DNA of 44,824 nucleotides. Source: Brevinematales bacterium (GTDB lineage Bacteria > Spirochaetota > Brevinematia > Brevinematales > JAOACQ01). The stretch spans positions 1-44,824 of the forward strand of contig JAGVOW010000007.1 in NCBI GenBank assembly GCA_020052515.1. Direction: 5' to 3'. Made by a program: the position numbers and the translations under genes. Under the pieces are notes generated by a model that saw nothing but the letters and a program-made list of their open reading frames with translations, did not search any database and was not told the DNA's origin. This document shows, in pieces, positions 26,873-35,937 of this stretch (the first letter of the stretch is position 1; each line of letters opens with the position of its first letter).

Positions 26873-28399
26873 CAGTTTGATCACCAGGATCGTCCTGTCG
26901 TCTTTCTGAGGGGCGCCTTCAAAAAAATCTTCCAGCCGGAATAAAATATTCCCGATCATGTCAGAAGCGCTGCTATCTTCTTTTTTCACTTCTAAAAAAA
27001 TATTTTCCAGGCGTTCTTTACCAAATTGTTCCCCTTCCGGATTGGCTCCTTCAATAATGCCGTCGCTGAACATTAGAATAGCGTCTCCATTTTGATAAGT
27101 AATCGTGTCAGCGGAAAATTTCGCGTTTCTAAATGTCCCAATAATCGGGTTTTTATTTTTGATCCGATTGACGGCCTTTTCACGGGCGGAATAGTAAAGC
27201 TGGTCGGTATGCCCGGCGGAAATATAGCTGACGGTCTTGTTTTCAATATGAATCAAACATGCAAAAAGCGTAGCGTAAGAATAGGTGTTTTCCAGAATTT
27301 TGGTGATTCTTTGATTCAAAAGCGTAAAAGTCTGAGAGAGGTCATTAAAGATCTTTTCCTCGATCATCTCCTCCACTTCCACTTTCAACATAGCCCAGAT
27401 CATTGCTGCGTAAACTCCATGCCCCGAGGCATCTCCCAAAAGGATGAGGAAAGTTTTTTCATCCAATTTGTAATAATCATAATAATCGCCGCCTACACTT
27501 TGCATTGGCATATAAGATATTTCCATATCCAGATAATTCTGAATAGCTTTCTGTTTTTCCAGAGGTAAAAGTGATATTTGAAGGGATTGGGCCGTTCTCA
27601 CATCATCCATCATCTGGCGGTTCAATTCTGTTAATTTCTTATTGGATTCATAAGCGCGGCTTAATACATCGCTGTACTCAAAAACCAGGTTTAGGCCCAG
27701 GCCGAGAGCTAAAAATATCAGGCCTAAAGAGTACAAAGGCACCGTTTTTGAGAAAACAGGGCTCTGCCCTGAAATAAAATAAAAAATATCTAATGATACC
27801 AGAATAACAGCCGCCATCCCGCATATAATGACAATTCTATAGCGGGCCTGATTTAAAGGGTTTAATTTACCGCTTTCCCGGCTAAAAACCCTTAAAAAGT
27901 TGATGTTTTCAATGATAGCCGCCAAAATCAGATAACCCATAAAAATAGCAGCAAGAATCCTCTCATTTGTGTGAAAAAAAATCTTCAAGTGGTCAGAAAC
28001 CAGCACCAAAAAAACAATGGCAGTAGAAAAGCTCAGAAAAACAATAACATACTTTTTGCTGATACTTTTATAATCATCCGTTTCAACAAAAATAGAGTCT
28101 TTTATCGCTATGAGAGTGTTTCTCAAGAAAAGGATGTAGGCAGAAAAACCGATTACTCCCGTTAGAAATTCCAATTTGGTTAAGAAAAAACCAAAATGCC
28201 CTCCCGCAGAAATCCTTAAAGATCCCAGAATGCCGGCCGAGGCAATAAAAATACCCAGAAAGGCTGTTAAAAACACCGACAGCACATTTTTCTTGAGTTC
28301 TCTCTGCATTAAAATCAACACAAAGAAAACAAGGTATTCCAGGCACAAAAACAGTCCGAAGCCAAAACTAACAAGAAAAAAACAAGCGTAAAGATTCAT
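26870..28399 (-). CDS. Membrane SpoIIE/RsbU-type serine phosphatase
   Basis: A 509-residue protein with about eight N-terminal helices (to about residue 240), a short coiled linker (ANESNKKLTELNRQMMDDV region) and a C-terminal PP2C/SpoIIE domain. The metal-binding acidic motifs are present: GGDYYDYY, LGDASGHG, FSDGIIEG and KDDRT. Such enzymes dephosphorylate anti-sigma antagonists in partner-switching systems, but no partner gene is near. The start at 28399 (GAGGTG upstream) replaces an upstream ATG at 28441 that would run the N-terminus into a repeat. Confidence 0.9.
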   Translation of the reverse strand: MNLYACFFLVSFGFGLFLCLEYLVFFVLILMQRELKKNVLSVFLTAFLGIFIASAGILGSLRISAGGHFGFFLTKLEFLTGVIGFSAYILFLRNTLIAIKDSIFVETDDYKSISKKYVIVFLSFSTAIVFLVLVSDHLKIFFHTNERILAAIFMGYLILAAIIENINFLRVFSRESGKLNPLNQARYRIVIICGMAAVILVSLDIFYFISGQSPVFSKTVPLYSLGLIFLALGLGLNLVFEYSDVLSRAYESNKKLTELNRQMMDDVRTAQSLQISLLPLEKQKAIQNYLDMEISYMPMQSVGGDYYDYYKLDEKTFLILLGDASGHGVYAAMIWAMLKVEVEEMIEEKIFNDLSQTFTLLNQRITKILENTYSYATLFACLIHIENKTVSYISAGHTDQLYYSAREKAVNRIKNKNPIIGTFRNAKFSADTITYQNGDAILMFSDGIIEGANPEGEQFGKERLENIFLEVKKEDSSASDMIGNILFRLEDFFEGAPQKDDRTILVIKL

Positions 28400-28413
28400 C
28401 GTTTCACCTCTTT

Positions 28414-28514
28414 GCCTCATCCCCCCAGCCCCCTTCTCCACTTTGCGGAGAAGGGGGAGTTACTTTGCCTTTCACCCCCTCTCCAGACTTGGAGAGGGGG
28501 ACGGGGGGTGAGGC
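28414..28514. repeat. GC-rich double-hairpin repeat element
   Basis: Outer arms GCCTCATCCCCCC (28414-28426) and GGGGGGTGAGGC (28503-28514) enclose two hairpins: an 11-bp stem (28429-28439 with 28447-28457) and a 10-bp stem (28475-28484 with 28491-28500). The right end recurs alone at 99-112. The element lies between two divergent genes and resembles the interspersed palindromic repeats found in many genomes. Confidence 0.75.
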
Positions 28515-28545
28515 GCATAATTATTTTTAAAAACATTTCACAAAC

Positions 28546-28574
28546 TTGACTTTCCACCGGTATATTTATATTAT
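28546..28574 (+). promoter_or_regulatory. Sigma70-type promoter of the lipoprotein operon
   Basis: TTGACT (28546-28551) and TATTAT (28569-28574) are 17 nt apart. The predicted start is about 34 nt before the lipoprotein ATG at 28615. Confidence 0.65.
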
Positions 28575-28586
28575 AAGGGTAGAAGT

Positions 28587-28622
28587 ATGAAATTTCAATC
28601 ATGGAAGGGCAAATATGAATAA
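28587..28622 (+). CDS. Possible 11-codon leader peptide
   Basis: ATG at 28587 opens an 11-codon frame (MKFQSWKGKYE) in the leader of the lipoprotein gene. Its stop overlaps the lipoprotein start in another frame. It could couple translation or be chance. Confidence 0.25.
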   Translation: MKFQSWKGKYE

Positions 28623-29727
28623 ATTTGTTTTTATTCCTCTTTTTTTAATGTCATTTCTATCTGGATGCAGTCTCGCAAACATGGATCAGACAGAGGGCAT
28701 AGTATGGGAACAGTATGTAGACTATCCCATAGTAAGAGGTGTGGAGCAAAAAAACAATCAACTTTTTGTCGCGGATAATAATGGAAGTATTTATTCACTC
28801 TGGATGGATACCGGCACATTGGTGTGGAAAATAAATCCAGGAAGCGGAAGCGAGGGCTTGATTGCTCTTTGTCCGGATGATTCCAGTTTAGTAGCAGCAT
28901 CTATTTTAGGTTCTTCGACCCGTATTCGAAGACATTCTTACTTGGATGGTTCGATTTCATTTGTTACCAATATTCTTTCTTTCTCTGCCAAAGACAGCTA
29001 CTTAGCCGATAGTGGAAACTTGGTTCTCCACTCCGATAAAAAAATAGCTGTGTACAATCTGTCGAATGATACCTGCCAGGTAATTGATTATACAGTTTAT
29101 GGAGCAAATAATATTGCGGCCGTTGTGAAAGGCGGTTTTAATTATTATCTGGTCGAAACCAATAGCACTATTCAAGTTTTAGACAGCAGTTTTGGCTGGA
29201 TAAGAACGTTGCCTTTTTCCTCCAGCGCGGATTTTTATGGATCAGCGGATTTTTATTCGAGCACTAGCAGCTATTTATATCTGGCTACCGAAACGGGGAT
29301 ACGGCAGATGCAAGTTCCTTTTGGGCCGGCCATTTTCTCGGGCGATGGAAGGAAAATTTATTATTCCGGGCTTGTTTTAGACTCAGGATACCTTTATACT
29401 GCCTTCGCTGACAGCACGAAAGGCATAGCGAAATATGACACTTCTCTTTCTCTCATGAGGTCGGGTACCCTTTCCGCGAAAGTTTCTTATTCCCCAATCG
29501 CCTATTCGTCTTCTACCTCGACTGTCTCTGCAGTGGATGACAGCGGGATATTGAACATATTTGATAAAAACACCATGAATATGGTTTACAATAAATACAT
29601 TGGTTTTTTAGGTGAGCCCTACCTGAAAATCGGCCAGGATTCCAGTGGATCAATATTTATACCGCTTACTTCGCCGGCCAAAATCACCTGTTATTCCTTG
29701 AATTACGCTATTTCTCAAAGAAGATAA
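28615..29727 (+). CDS. Lipoprotein with PQQ/beta-propeller-like repeats
   Basis: A 370-residue protein with a lipoprotein signal (FLSGC, lipid-modified Cys18). The rest is beta-rich with repeated patterns of the PQQ/WD-like kind (NNQLFVADNNGSIYSLWMDTG, then LVWKINPG), suggesting a propeller. BamB has a similar layout, but similarity to BamB itself is not claimed. GAAGGGC precedes the ATG. It is followed after 4 nt by a second lipoprotein gene. Confidence 0.7.
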   Translation: MNKFVFIPLFLMSFLSGCSLANMDQTEGIVWEQYVDYPIVRGVEQKNNQLFVADNNGSIYSLWMDTGTLVWKINPGSGSEGLIALCPDDSSLVAASILGSSTRIRRHSYLDGSISFVTNILSFSAKDSYLADSGNLVLHSDKKIAVYNLSNDTCQVIDYTVYGANNIAAVVKGGFNYYLVETNSTIQVLDSSFGWIRTLPFSSSADFYGSADFYSSTSSYLYLATETGIRQMQVPFGPAIFSGDGRKIYYSGLVLDSGYLYTAFADSTKGIAKYDTSLSLMRSGTLSAKVSYSPIAYSSSTSTVSAVDDSGILNIFDKNTMNMVYNKYIGFLGEPYLKIGQDSSGSIFIPLTSPAKITCYSLNYAISQRR

Positions 29728-29731
29728 GCTG

Positions 29732-30568
29732 ATGAAACTCAAAATGCGTTTTCCAAAACTCTTTTCTCTGTTGGTTATCCTTGCTCTTTTTTCGTGTGAA
29801 AAAGATCCTCCTGTTTCGCAGGAGCCAATGAAAGCTTCTGTTTTGCCGTTTTCCCATCAGGAAATCTTAAAATACACCCAAACTAAAGCCTCAGAAAAAT
29901 TGGGCGAGTTTTTTGTCTCTATAGAAAAAGAAAAAAAATCGATTTACGCAAACGCCTATTTTATTTATTTCCCAGCAGGGAAAACCAATACATTTAACCC
30001 TTCCATCCAGGGAAATTATCCTGTTTCCGTGAGGGTTTGTCTGACAAATGGGTCTTTAGAAAAGTATCGGCAATCTGGAAACCTGAACGAATCAAACCGT
30101 TCCAAAAGCGCCAGTATATTGAATTATTACCAATGGGACAGAAAAGAGAATGTTTTTTTTCATCAGGAAATACTCTGGAATGGGAAATCCTTTAAAACCA
30201 ATGAAAGTCAAACACCCCTGGGCGGGGGTTTCCCCATCTGGGAACTCGAGTCTTTCTTTAGTTTTGGCATTCAATTTTTGGACGTAAAAAGCGGCGGACT
30301 GGTGGCCTTATTCCACCCTTATTGGATCAAAGGTTTTGTCCCAATCGGCTTTAGAGTTGCAGGCAAGGAATCAATCAAAACAAAGATAGGTATTTTCCCG
30401 GTGGTCAAAGTCAAATTTTTCCTTCCCAAGCCCCTTCAGGCGGATTGGCTCGACCGCTATTCCAAAGATTTCACGCTCTGGGTAGAGGAAGGCAATTCCA
30501 GCAGAATCATTAAGGCAGAACTGCCAGACGGCGTGGTTAATCTTTTAGAAGAAAAAACAGATTATTAG
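29732..30568 (+). CDS. Lipoprotein of unknown function
   Basis: A 278-residue protein with a lipoprotein signal (LFSC, lipid-modified Cys22). The mature part is beta-rich, with a segment that ends in a run typical of a DUF3108-like outer-membrane or periplasmic domain (KTKIGIFPVVKVKFFLPKP and LWVEEGNSSRIIKAEL). That family assignment is weak. It lies between the propeller lipoprotein and the TIM-barrel gene with 4- and 15-nt gaps. Confidence 0.6.
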   Translation: MKLKMRFPKLFSLLVILALFSCEKDPPVSQEPMKASVLPFSHQEILKYTQTKASEKLGEFFVSIEKEKKSIYANAYFIYFPAGKTNTFNPSIQGNYPVSVRVCLTNGSLEKYRQSGNLNESNRSKSASILNYYQWDRKENVFFHQEILWNGKSFKTNESQTPLGGGFPIWELESFFSFGIQFLDVKSGGLVALFHPYWIKGFVPIGFRVAGKESIKTKIGIFPVVKVKFFLPKPLQADWLDRYSKDFTLWVEEGNSSRIIKAELPDGVVNLLEEKTDY

Positions 30569-30583
30569 GCAAGGGGATTAGCG

Positions 30584-31342
30584 ATGTTTCAGCTGGGACT
30601 CAAGCTCTGGTCTACCAATGAAAATTATATCGCTCAAGCAAAACAAATTTATAAGAAAGGAATTTGTCATTATATTGAGCTATACGCGGTTCCCGGTTCC
30701 TTTGACCAATTTATTCATTTGTGGACAAAGCTAAGTGTGCCTTTTATCATCCATGCTCCCCATTATACCAGCGGAATGAATTTAGCTGACAGCGGGAAAA
30801 AACTTGAAAACAGAAAAATGGCTAAAGAGGCAATTCAGTTTGCGGACGCCTTGAAAGCTGTTCATATTATCTTTCATCCCGGCGTAAATGGGAATTTAGA
30901 AGAATTGATCCGGCAGATAGAAGAAATCTATGACGAGCGTATTTTAATAGAAAACAAACCTTATTTTGGCGCGGGCGGGCAAGTGGTCTGCAACGGCAGT
31001 TCCCCGGAAGAAATAAGATGGATCATAGAAAAGACCGGGCTGGGTTTTTGCCTGGACTTCGGCCATGCGGTCTGCGCCGCAAACGCCCAGAAAAGAGAGC
31101 CATTATCTTATATTCAGGAATTTCTGGAACTTTCCCCGAAAATGTTTCATTTTACAGACGGTGATTACAAAAGCGTTACGGATCAACACCTGCATTTCGG
31201 GAAAGGAAGCTTCCCTTTACAGGAAATGACTGTCCTTTTCGCGGAGAATGCACGGATTACCAATGAGGCAAAGAAGGATTCTGAAGAGAATCTGGATGAC
31301 TTTGTCCGGGATATGGAAATTCTTTCGAAAATCTTACCTTGA
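30584..31342 (+). CDS. Sugar isomerase / AP-endonuclease-like TIM-barrel protein
   Basis: A 252-residue protein of the xylose isomerase-like TIM-barrel superfamily. Metal-binding positions can be read in order: HAPH, HPG, ENKP, LDFGHA, HFTDGD and HLHFGKG. These match the endonuclease IV / sugar-phosphate isomerase fold, but the substrate cannot be chosen between DNA and sugar. An AAGGGG site precedes the ATG. It ends the lipoprotein operon. Confidence 0.75.
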   Translation: MFQLGLKLWSTNENYIAQAKQIYKKGICHYIELYAVPGSFDQFIHLWTKLSVPFIIHAPHYTSGMNLADSGKKLENRKMAKEAIQFADALKAVHIIFHPGVNGNLEELIRQIEEIYDERILIENKPYFGAGGQVVCNGSSPEEIRWIIEKTGLGFCLDFGHAVCAANAQKREPLSYIQEFLELSPKMFHFTDGDYKSVTDQHLHFGKGSFPLQEMTVLFAENARITNEAKKDSEENLDDFVRDMEILSKILP

Positions 31343-31438
31343 CAACTCCAGCTTGAAACCTTATAATCTTGGCACGATAAATCGAAGCAATTCCTGCGCA
31401 GTAAACTGCTTCACGGAATTGGATTATTATACCAGGTA

Positions 31439-31539
31439 ATACCAAGTTGCAATCAATATTAGTGATACTTGCGTAGATATGATAGCGAGGACAAAGCTTC
31501 ATAGATGCGCTTAGTATCACTTTGATTGCAACTTGGTAT
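31439..31539. mobile_element. MITE-like inverted-repeat element
   Basis: Perfect 18-nt terminal inverted repeats beginning ATACCAAGTTGC (31439-31456 and 31522-31539), then a further 9-nt pair AGTGATACT (31461-31469 with 31513-31521) offset by 4 nt on the left, and an imperfect inner extension. There is no room for a transposase. Size and structure fit a MITE or a large folded repeat. Confidence 0.65.
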
Positions 31540-31558
31540 AAGAGGTTTGAAAATAGCC

Positions 31559-31590
31559 GAAAAATTGCTATGCGATTTTTCTCATAGGAG
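31559..31590 (+). promoter_or_regulatory. Hairpin-plus-RBS leader element, copy 2
   Basis: AAAAATTGC, a 3-nt loop, GCGATTTTT, then CTCATAGGAG, ending 6 nt before the ATG at 31597. Same as the leader at 17805-17836 apart from the loop and one change that keeps pairing as G-U. Confidence 0.65.
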
Positions 31591-31596
31591 CAAAAA

Positions 31597-33000
31597 ATGA
31601 AAAAACTCCTCATTGTCGGCGCGGGCGACGCGGGAAAAATGGTCGCGAAAGAAGTGACCGCTCACCGCGAGACGGCTAAAAAATACGAGCTTATTGGTTT
31701 TCTGGATGATAATCCGCTCAAAAAAAGCGCTGAAAACAAGCCTGTCCTGGGAACAATTGATGACATCCGCAAGATTATAGAAAAACATTCTATTCAAAAA
31801 GTGATCATCGCCATTCCATCGGCCAGTAAAGAGCAAATCAACCGGATTTTTTCCCTTCTTTCCGGGATTTCCGTAGAAACAAAAATTGTTCCCGGAATTT
31901 ATGAAATCATCGCGGGCAATGTCTCTTTAAGTCAGATACGTCCCATTGAGCCCTCAGACTTGTTGGGGCGTGAAGAAGTGGGCTTTGATGAGGAAGAACT
32001 GACCGCCTTTTATCAGGATAAAAGGGTTTTTGTTTCTGGAGCGGGCGGCTCTATCGGAAGCGAGCTCTTTATCCAGCTTTTAAATCTGCCCATAAAACAG
32101 GCCGCGGCTTTCGGACATGGCGAAAACTCTATCCATATTTTGATCCAAAAAATTGGAAATGATCCCCGTTTTGCCTACGCTATCGGCGATATACGCGATA
32201 GCGATAAATTAAGTCACGAAATGCGGCGTTTTTCCCCGGATTTTGTTTTCCATGCCGCCGCGCACAAACATGTCCCGTTGATGGAAGATTATCCCGATGA
32301 AGCCGTGAAAAACAATATCCTTGGGACTTACTATTGCGCGGCGGCGGCGATCAACGCGAAAGCAAAGAAATTCATGATGATCTCGACAGACAAAGCTGTA
32401 AATCCTACATCCGTAATGGGGGCAACAAAACGCGTGGCTGAGAAGATTGTACTTTCTCTGGGAAAAATCCAGGAAGGCACAGCCTTTTCTCTTACCCGTT
32501 TCGGCAATGTGCTGGGCTCGCGCGGAAGCGTAATCCCTATCTTCAAGAGCCAGATCGAAAAGGGAGGGCCTATTACGGTGACCCACCCGGATATTGAACG
32601 GTACTTTATGTCTATCCGGGAAGCGGCCAGATTAGTCATAAAATCAGCCTCCATTGAGGAAGGAGAAGTGTTTGTGCTGGATATGGGCAAGCCGATGAAA
32701 ATCCTGGAATTGGCCAAAAGCATGATCCGGCTTTACGGCTACAGAGAAGACGAAATACCATTTGTCTTTACAGGCCTTCGCGCTGGAGAAAAGATGTACG
32801 AAGAGGTACTCAGCAATCAGGAGAATCTGGCTAAATCGGCCTTTGAAAAGCTGTTTATCTCGCGTGAAACGCAGGACCTTTTTTCAAAAGAAGAATTAGA
32901 CCGGCTAATTTCGGAATTTACCGCCGTGTCAAAAAACAATAATATCAAAGAAATAAAAACCCTCATTAAGAATTATGTTCCGGAATACCGGGGAGAATAG
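31597..33000 (+). CDS. Nucleoside-diphosphate-sugar 4,6-dehydratase, CapD/PglF-like
   Basis: A 467-residue protein: N-terminal Rossmann domain (KKLLIVGAGDAG) and a C-terminal SDR with GAGGSIG at 148-154. In place of the usual YxxxK it has MGATK (Met274, Lys278) after STDK (263-266), typical of CapD/FlaA1/PglF dehydratases acting on UDP-GlcNAc. The N-terminal membrane helices of full CapD/PglF are missing, so it should be soluble. A DegT aminotransferase follows at once, as in pathways to UDP-4-amino-6-deoxy-N-acetylglucosamine. Confidence 0.85.
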   Translation: MKKLLIVGAGDAGKMVAKEVTAHRETAKKYELIGFLDDNPLKKSAENKPVLGTIDDIRKIIEKHSIQKVIIAIPSASKEQINRIFSLLSGISVETKIVPGIYEIIAGNVSLSQIRPIEPSDLLGREEVGFDEEELTAFYQDKRVFVSGAGGSIGSELFIQLLNLPIKQAAAFGHGENSIHILIQKIGNDPRFAYAIGDIRDSDKLSHEMRRFSPDFVFHAAAHKHVPLMEDYPDEAVKNNILGTYYCAAAAINAKAKKFMMISTDKAVNPTSVMGATKRVAEKIVLSLGKIQEGTAFSLTRFGNVLGSRGSVIPIFKSQIEKGGPITVTHPDIERYFMSIREAARLVIKSASIEEGEVFVLDMGKPMKILELAKSMIRLYGYREDEIPFVFTGLRAGEKMYEEVLSNQENLAKSAFEKLFISRETQDLFSKEELDRLISEFTAVSKNNNIKEIKTLIKNYVPEYRGE

Positions 33001-33002
33001 TG

Positions 33003-34211
33003 ATGCAGGAAAAAACGATCCCTTTTTCGCCTCCAGATATAAGCGACGCTGAAATTGAAGCCGTTGTCCAGGTCTTGAAATCCGGCTGGATCACGACCGG
33101 GCCGAAGACAAAAGAATTTGAGAAGCAGCTAGCCGCTTATTGCGGTTGTGAAAAGGCTATTTGCCTAAATTCCGCTACAGCGGGGTTGGAATTAGTCCTT
33201 CGCCTTTTGGAGATAGGCCCGGAGGATGAAGTGATCACTACCCCCTATACTTTCGCCGCTAGCGCCAATGTGATTGTGCATACAGGCGCGAGGCCTGTTT
33301 TTGTGGATGTAAAAAAGGGAGGATTTAATATTGGCCCAGGAGAAATAGCGAAAGCCATAACGCCCAGGACAAAAGCCGTGATTCCGGTCGATATCGGCGG
33401 ATGGCCCTGTGATTATGAAGAAATCAAAGCTGTCCTGGAAGAAAACAGAAAAAAATACCATCCCAAAAGAGGAACTCTTCAGGAGAGCTTTCATCGGCCT
33501 GTTATTCTTTCTGATGCCGCTCATTCTTTTGGCGCCGCCTATCAAGGAAAAAAAATCGGCAACGCGGCGGATTTTACGGTTTTTTCTTTCCATGCCGTAA
33601 AGAACTTGACTACCGCGGAAGGCGGCGCGGTCGTTTTTAATTCCTTTGACGGCTTCTCATCCGATGAGGTTTACCGATTGATCAAGCTTTTTTCACTCCA
33701 TGGCCAGAGCAAAGACGCGCTCTCAAAATTAAACCCAGGCGATTGGCAGTACAGCATTGAGCTTCCAGGCTATAAAACCAATATGGCCGATATCGCCGCA
33801 GCGATCGGTTTAGAGCAGCTCAAGCGCTACGATAAAGAATTGGTACCAAAAAGAAAGCTCCTGTTTGAAGCGTACATCAACCAGCTTCAGAATGACAGCC
33901 GCTTTATTCTTCCTCCTTTTGAGGACAATCAAAAAATCAATGCTTATCACCTTTTTATGTTGCGAATTCGGGATACCGACGAGCAAAAGCGTACAGAAAT
34001 TATTCAAAAAATGGCTGAGAAAAAGATTGCCGTCAATGTCCATTTTATTCCCGTTGTGATGCATCCCGCTTACACAAAATTGGGACACCGAATAGACAAA
34101 TACCCTCATACTTATGAAATGTACCAGAATGAAATTACCCTTCCGCTTTATACAAAGCTTTCCCTGGAAGACGTAGAAATAGTCTGCGACGCAATCAAAA
34201 GCTGTGTTTAA
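33003..34211 (+). CDS. DegT/DnrJ/EryC1/StrS aminotransferase
   Basis: A 402-residue PLP enzyme. The active-site lysine is Lys200 (FHAVKNLTTAEGG), so this is a true aminotransferase, unlike the two His-type relatives further on. DAAHSFGA, a PLP contact, is intact. An insertion at about 145-166 (EENRKKYHPKRG) is longer than usual. Paired with the dehydratase upstream it likely forms a C4 amine on a UDP-linked sugar. The start at 33003 (GGGGAG 7 nt before) is preferred to the GTG at 33000. Confidence 0.85.
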   Translation: MQEKTIPFSPPDISDAEIEAVVQVLKSGWITTGPKTKEFEKQLAAYCGCEKAICLNSATAGLELVLRLLEIGPEDEVITTPYTFAASANVIVHTGARPVFVDVKKGGFNIGPGEIAKAITPRTKAVIPVDIGGWPCDYEEIKAVLEENRKKYHPKRGTLQESFHRPVILSDAAHSFGAAYQGKKIGNAADFTVFSFHAVKNLTTAEGGAVVFNSFDGFSSDEVYRLIKLFSLHGQSKDALSKLNPGDWQYSIELPGYKTNMADIAAAIGLEQLKRYDKELVPKRKLLFEAYINQLQNDSRFILPPFEDNQKINAYHLFMLRIRDTDEQKRTEIIQKMAEKKIAVNVHFIPVVMHPAYTKLGHRIDKYPHTYEMYQNEITLPLYTKLSLEDVEIVCDAIKSCV

Positions 34212-34231
34212 CCTAAAATCTTTTCTGTTTT

Positions 34232-34262
34232 TTGTGCAAAATTTTCTGCGGCGCTTTATAAT
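34232..34262 (+). promoter_or_regulatory. Possible promoter of the Uma2-family gene
   Basis: A perfect TATAAT (34257-34262) lies 17 nt before the Uma2 start. The best -35 (TTGTGC, 34232-34237) is at 19 nt, longer than ideal. Confidence 0.35.
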
Positions 34263-34278
34263 AAAACCAGAGGTATTT

Positions 34279-34863
34279 ATGGGATTGCCTATAGCTAATA
34301 TGCCTGAAAGGTACAATTACGGCGACTATTCAAAATGGCCGGAAGGCGAGCGCTGGGAATTAATAGAAGGCAGGGCTTATGATATGAGTCCGGCTCCCGG
34401 TACGATGCACCAGAGTATTTCTTTTGAAATGAGTGCTCAGATTCATGATTTTCTAAAAAATAAAAAGTGCCGGGCTTTTTCCGCTCCCTTTGATGTCCGC
34501 TTGCCTGATGAGAATAATGAAAAAGATAAAGATATTGAGACCGTTGTCCAGCCGGATATCGTCATTGTCTGCGAGAAGAAAAAATTGGATGAAAAAGGAT
34601 GCCGGGGAGCGCCGGATTTTGTTGTTGAAATCCTTTCCCCTTACACGGCTGAAAAGGATATGAAAGAAAAGTTTTTTCTCTATGAAAAGCATCGAGTGAA
34701 AGAGTATTGGATAGTAGACCCTTCCAACAAGACTGTGCTGGTTTACGAATTGGGGCCGGGTAAAAAATACAAGCGCGCTGATGCTTATGTGGGAAAAGAC
34801 AAAGTACCTTCTAAAGCCATAAAAGGGCTTACTATTGATATGGGTTTGGTATTTGCAAAATAG
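34279..34863 (+). CDS. Uma2 family (DUF820) endonuclease-fold protein
   Basis: A 194-residue protein of the Uma2/DUF820 family, which has a PD-(D/E)xK restriction-endonuclease fold. Motifs: [22 protein letters not shown] (Asp93), [10 protein letters not shown] (Glu117) and EYWIVDP. The role of the family is not established; members are very numerous in some genomes. AGAGGT precedes the start at 34279; an upstream in-frame ATG at 34204 lies before the -10 box. It sits between sugar genes but is not a sugar enzyme. Confidence 0.85.
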   Translation: MGLPIANMPERYNYGDYSKWPEGERWELIEGRAYDMSPAPGTMHQSISFEMSAQIHDFLKNKKCRAFSAPFDVRLPDENNEKDKDIETVVQPDIVIVCEKKKLDEKGCRGAPDFVVEILSPYTAEKDMKEKFFLYEKHRVKEYWIVDPSNKTVLVYELGPGKKYKRADAYVGKDKVPSKAIKGLTIDMGLVFAK

Positions 34864-34876
34864 AGAGGAAGTGTGT

Positions 34877-35923
34877 ATGAAAAAAGCTTTAATCACCGGC
34901 ATCACAGGGCAGGACGGGTCTTTTCTCGCGGAGTTTCTACTGGAAAAAGGGTATGAAGTGCACGGCATTATCCGGCGAAGCTCTTCTTTTAACACGGGCA
35001 GGATTGAGCATCTCTATATAGACGCCTTAATTAAAGATATCCATAAGGGCAGAAAAATCAAACTGCATTACGGCGATATGACGGATTCGAGCAATCTCAT
35101 CCGGCTGATCCACCACATTCAGCCCGATGAAATTTACAATCTTGCCGCACAGTCGCATGTTAAAGTTTCTTTTGAAGTACCAGAATACACAGCTGAGGTC
35201 GATGGAGTGGGAACACTCCGGCTCCTGGAAGCGGTTAGGTTGCTGGGAATGGAGAAAAAATGCCGTATTTATCAGGCCTCTACTTCGGAATTGTACGGCC
35301 TTGTACAGGAAATCCCCCAGAAAGAAACAACTCCTTTTTACCCGAGGAGTCCCTATGGCGTAGCAAAGCTCTACGGCTTCTGGATCACCAAAAATTATCG
35401 TGAGGCTTATGGACTTTATGCTTGTAACGGCATTCTTTTTAACCATGAGTCTGAGCGGCGCGGCGAGACTTTTGTGACGCGGAAAATCACCCTCGCGGTA
35501 GCGCGGATCATAAAAGGCAAACAGGATAAATTATACCTTGGAAATATGGACGCCAAGCGCGACTGGGGTTACGCAAGGGATTATGTCGAATGCATGTGGC
35601 TGATCCTCCAGCAGCATGAGCCGGATGATTTTGTGATCGCGACCGGCGAAACCCATACTGTGAGGGAATTTACAACCATGGCCTTTAAAGAAGCCGGAAT
35701 CGATATAGAATGGAAAGGAAGCGGGGTTAATGAAAAAGGTGTGGATAAAAAAACGGGACATGTCCTGATAGAGATTGATCCGCAATACTTCCGGCCGACA
35801 GAAGTGGATTTGCTTCTGGGCGACCCGACTAAAGCCAGGACAAAATTAGGCTGGAACCCAACTCAGACGCCATTTCCAGAGCTGGTGAAAATTATGGTAC
35901 AGCATGATTTGAAGAATGTTTAG
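34877..35923 (+). CDS. gmd: GDP-mannose 4,6-dehydratase
   Basis: A 348-residue SDR enzyme converting GDP-mannose to GDP-4-keto-6-deoxymannose. NADP-binding GITGQDG is at residues 8-14, the catalytic STSE at 135-138 and YxxxK at Tyr160/Lys164. [15 protein letters not shown] near the N-terminus is characteristic of GMD. The start at 34877 (AGAGGAAG upstream) is preferred to the longer frame. Its product would feed the Fcl-like and His-type DegT enzymes downstream. Confidence 0.95.
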   Translation: MKKALITGITGQDGSFLAEFLLEKGYEVHGIIRRSSSFNTGRIEHLYIDALIKDIHKGRKIKLHYGDMTDSSNLIRLIHHIQPDEIYNLAAQSHVKVSFEVPEYTAEVDGVGTLRLLEAVRLLGMEKKCRIYQASTSELYGLVQEIPQKETTPFYPRSPYGVAKLYGFWITKNYREAYGLYACNGILFNHESERRGETFVTRKITLAVARIIKGKQDKLYLGNMDAKRDWGYARDYVECMWLILQQHEPDDFVIATGETHTVREFTTMAFKEAGIDIEWKGSGVNEKGVDKKTGHVLIEIDPQYFRPTEVDLLLGDPTKARTKLGWNPTQTPFPELVKIMVQHDLKNV

Positions 35924-35937
35924 GTGAAGGGTTTGTT

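Larger units (their letters stand above)
31343..31596. other. Intergenic region with MITE-like element and leader hairpin
   Basis: 254 nt between two same-strand genes. It contains the MITE-like element (31439-31539) and the hairpin leader (31559-31590). No convincing sigma70 promoter was found. Two interleaved 6-nt inverted pairs at 31384-31420 look like chance. Confidence 0.6.

Noticed and set aside
28400-28441. N-terminal extension of the SpoIIE-type phosphatase
   Set aside because: Runs into the GC-rich repeat; a good ribosome binding site supports the start at 28399.
31384-31420. Interleaved GAAGCA/TGCTTC and AATTCC/GGAATT pairs suggesting a pseudoknot
   Set aside because: Pairs are only 6 nt and overlap by one base; likely chance.
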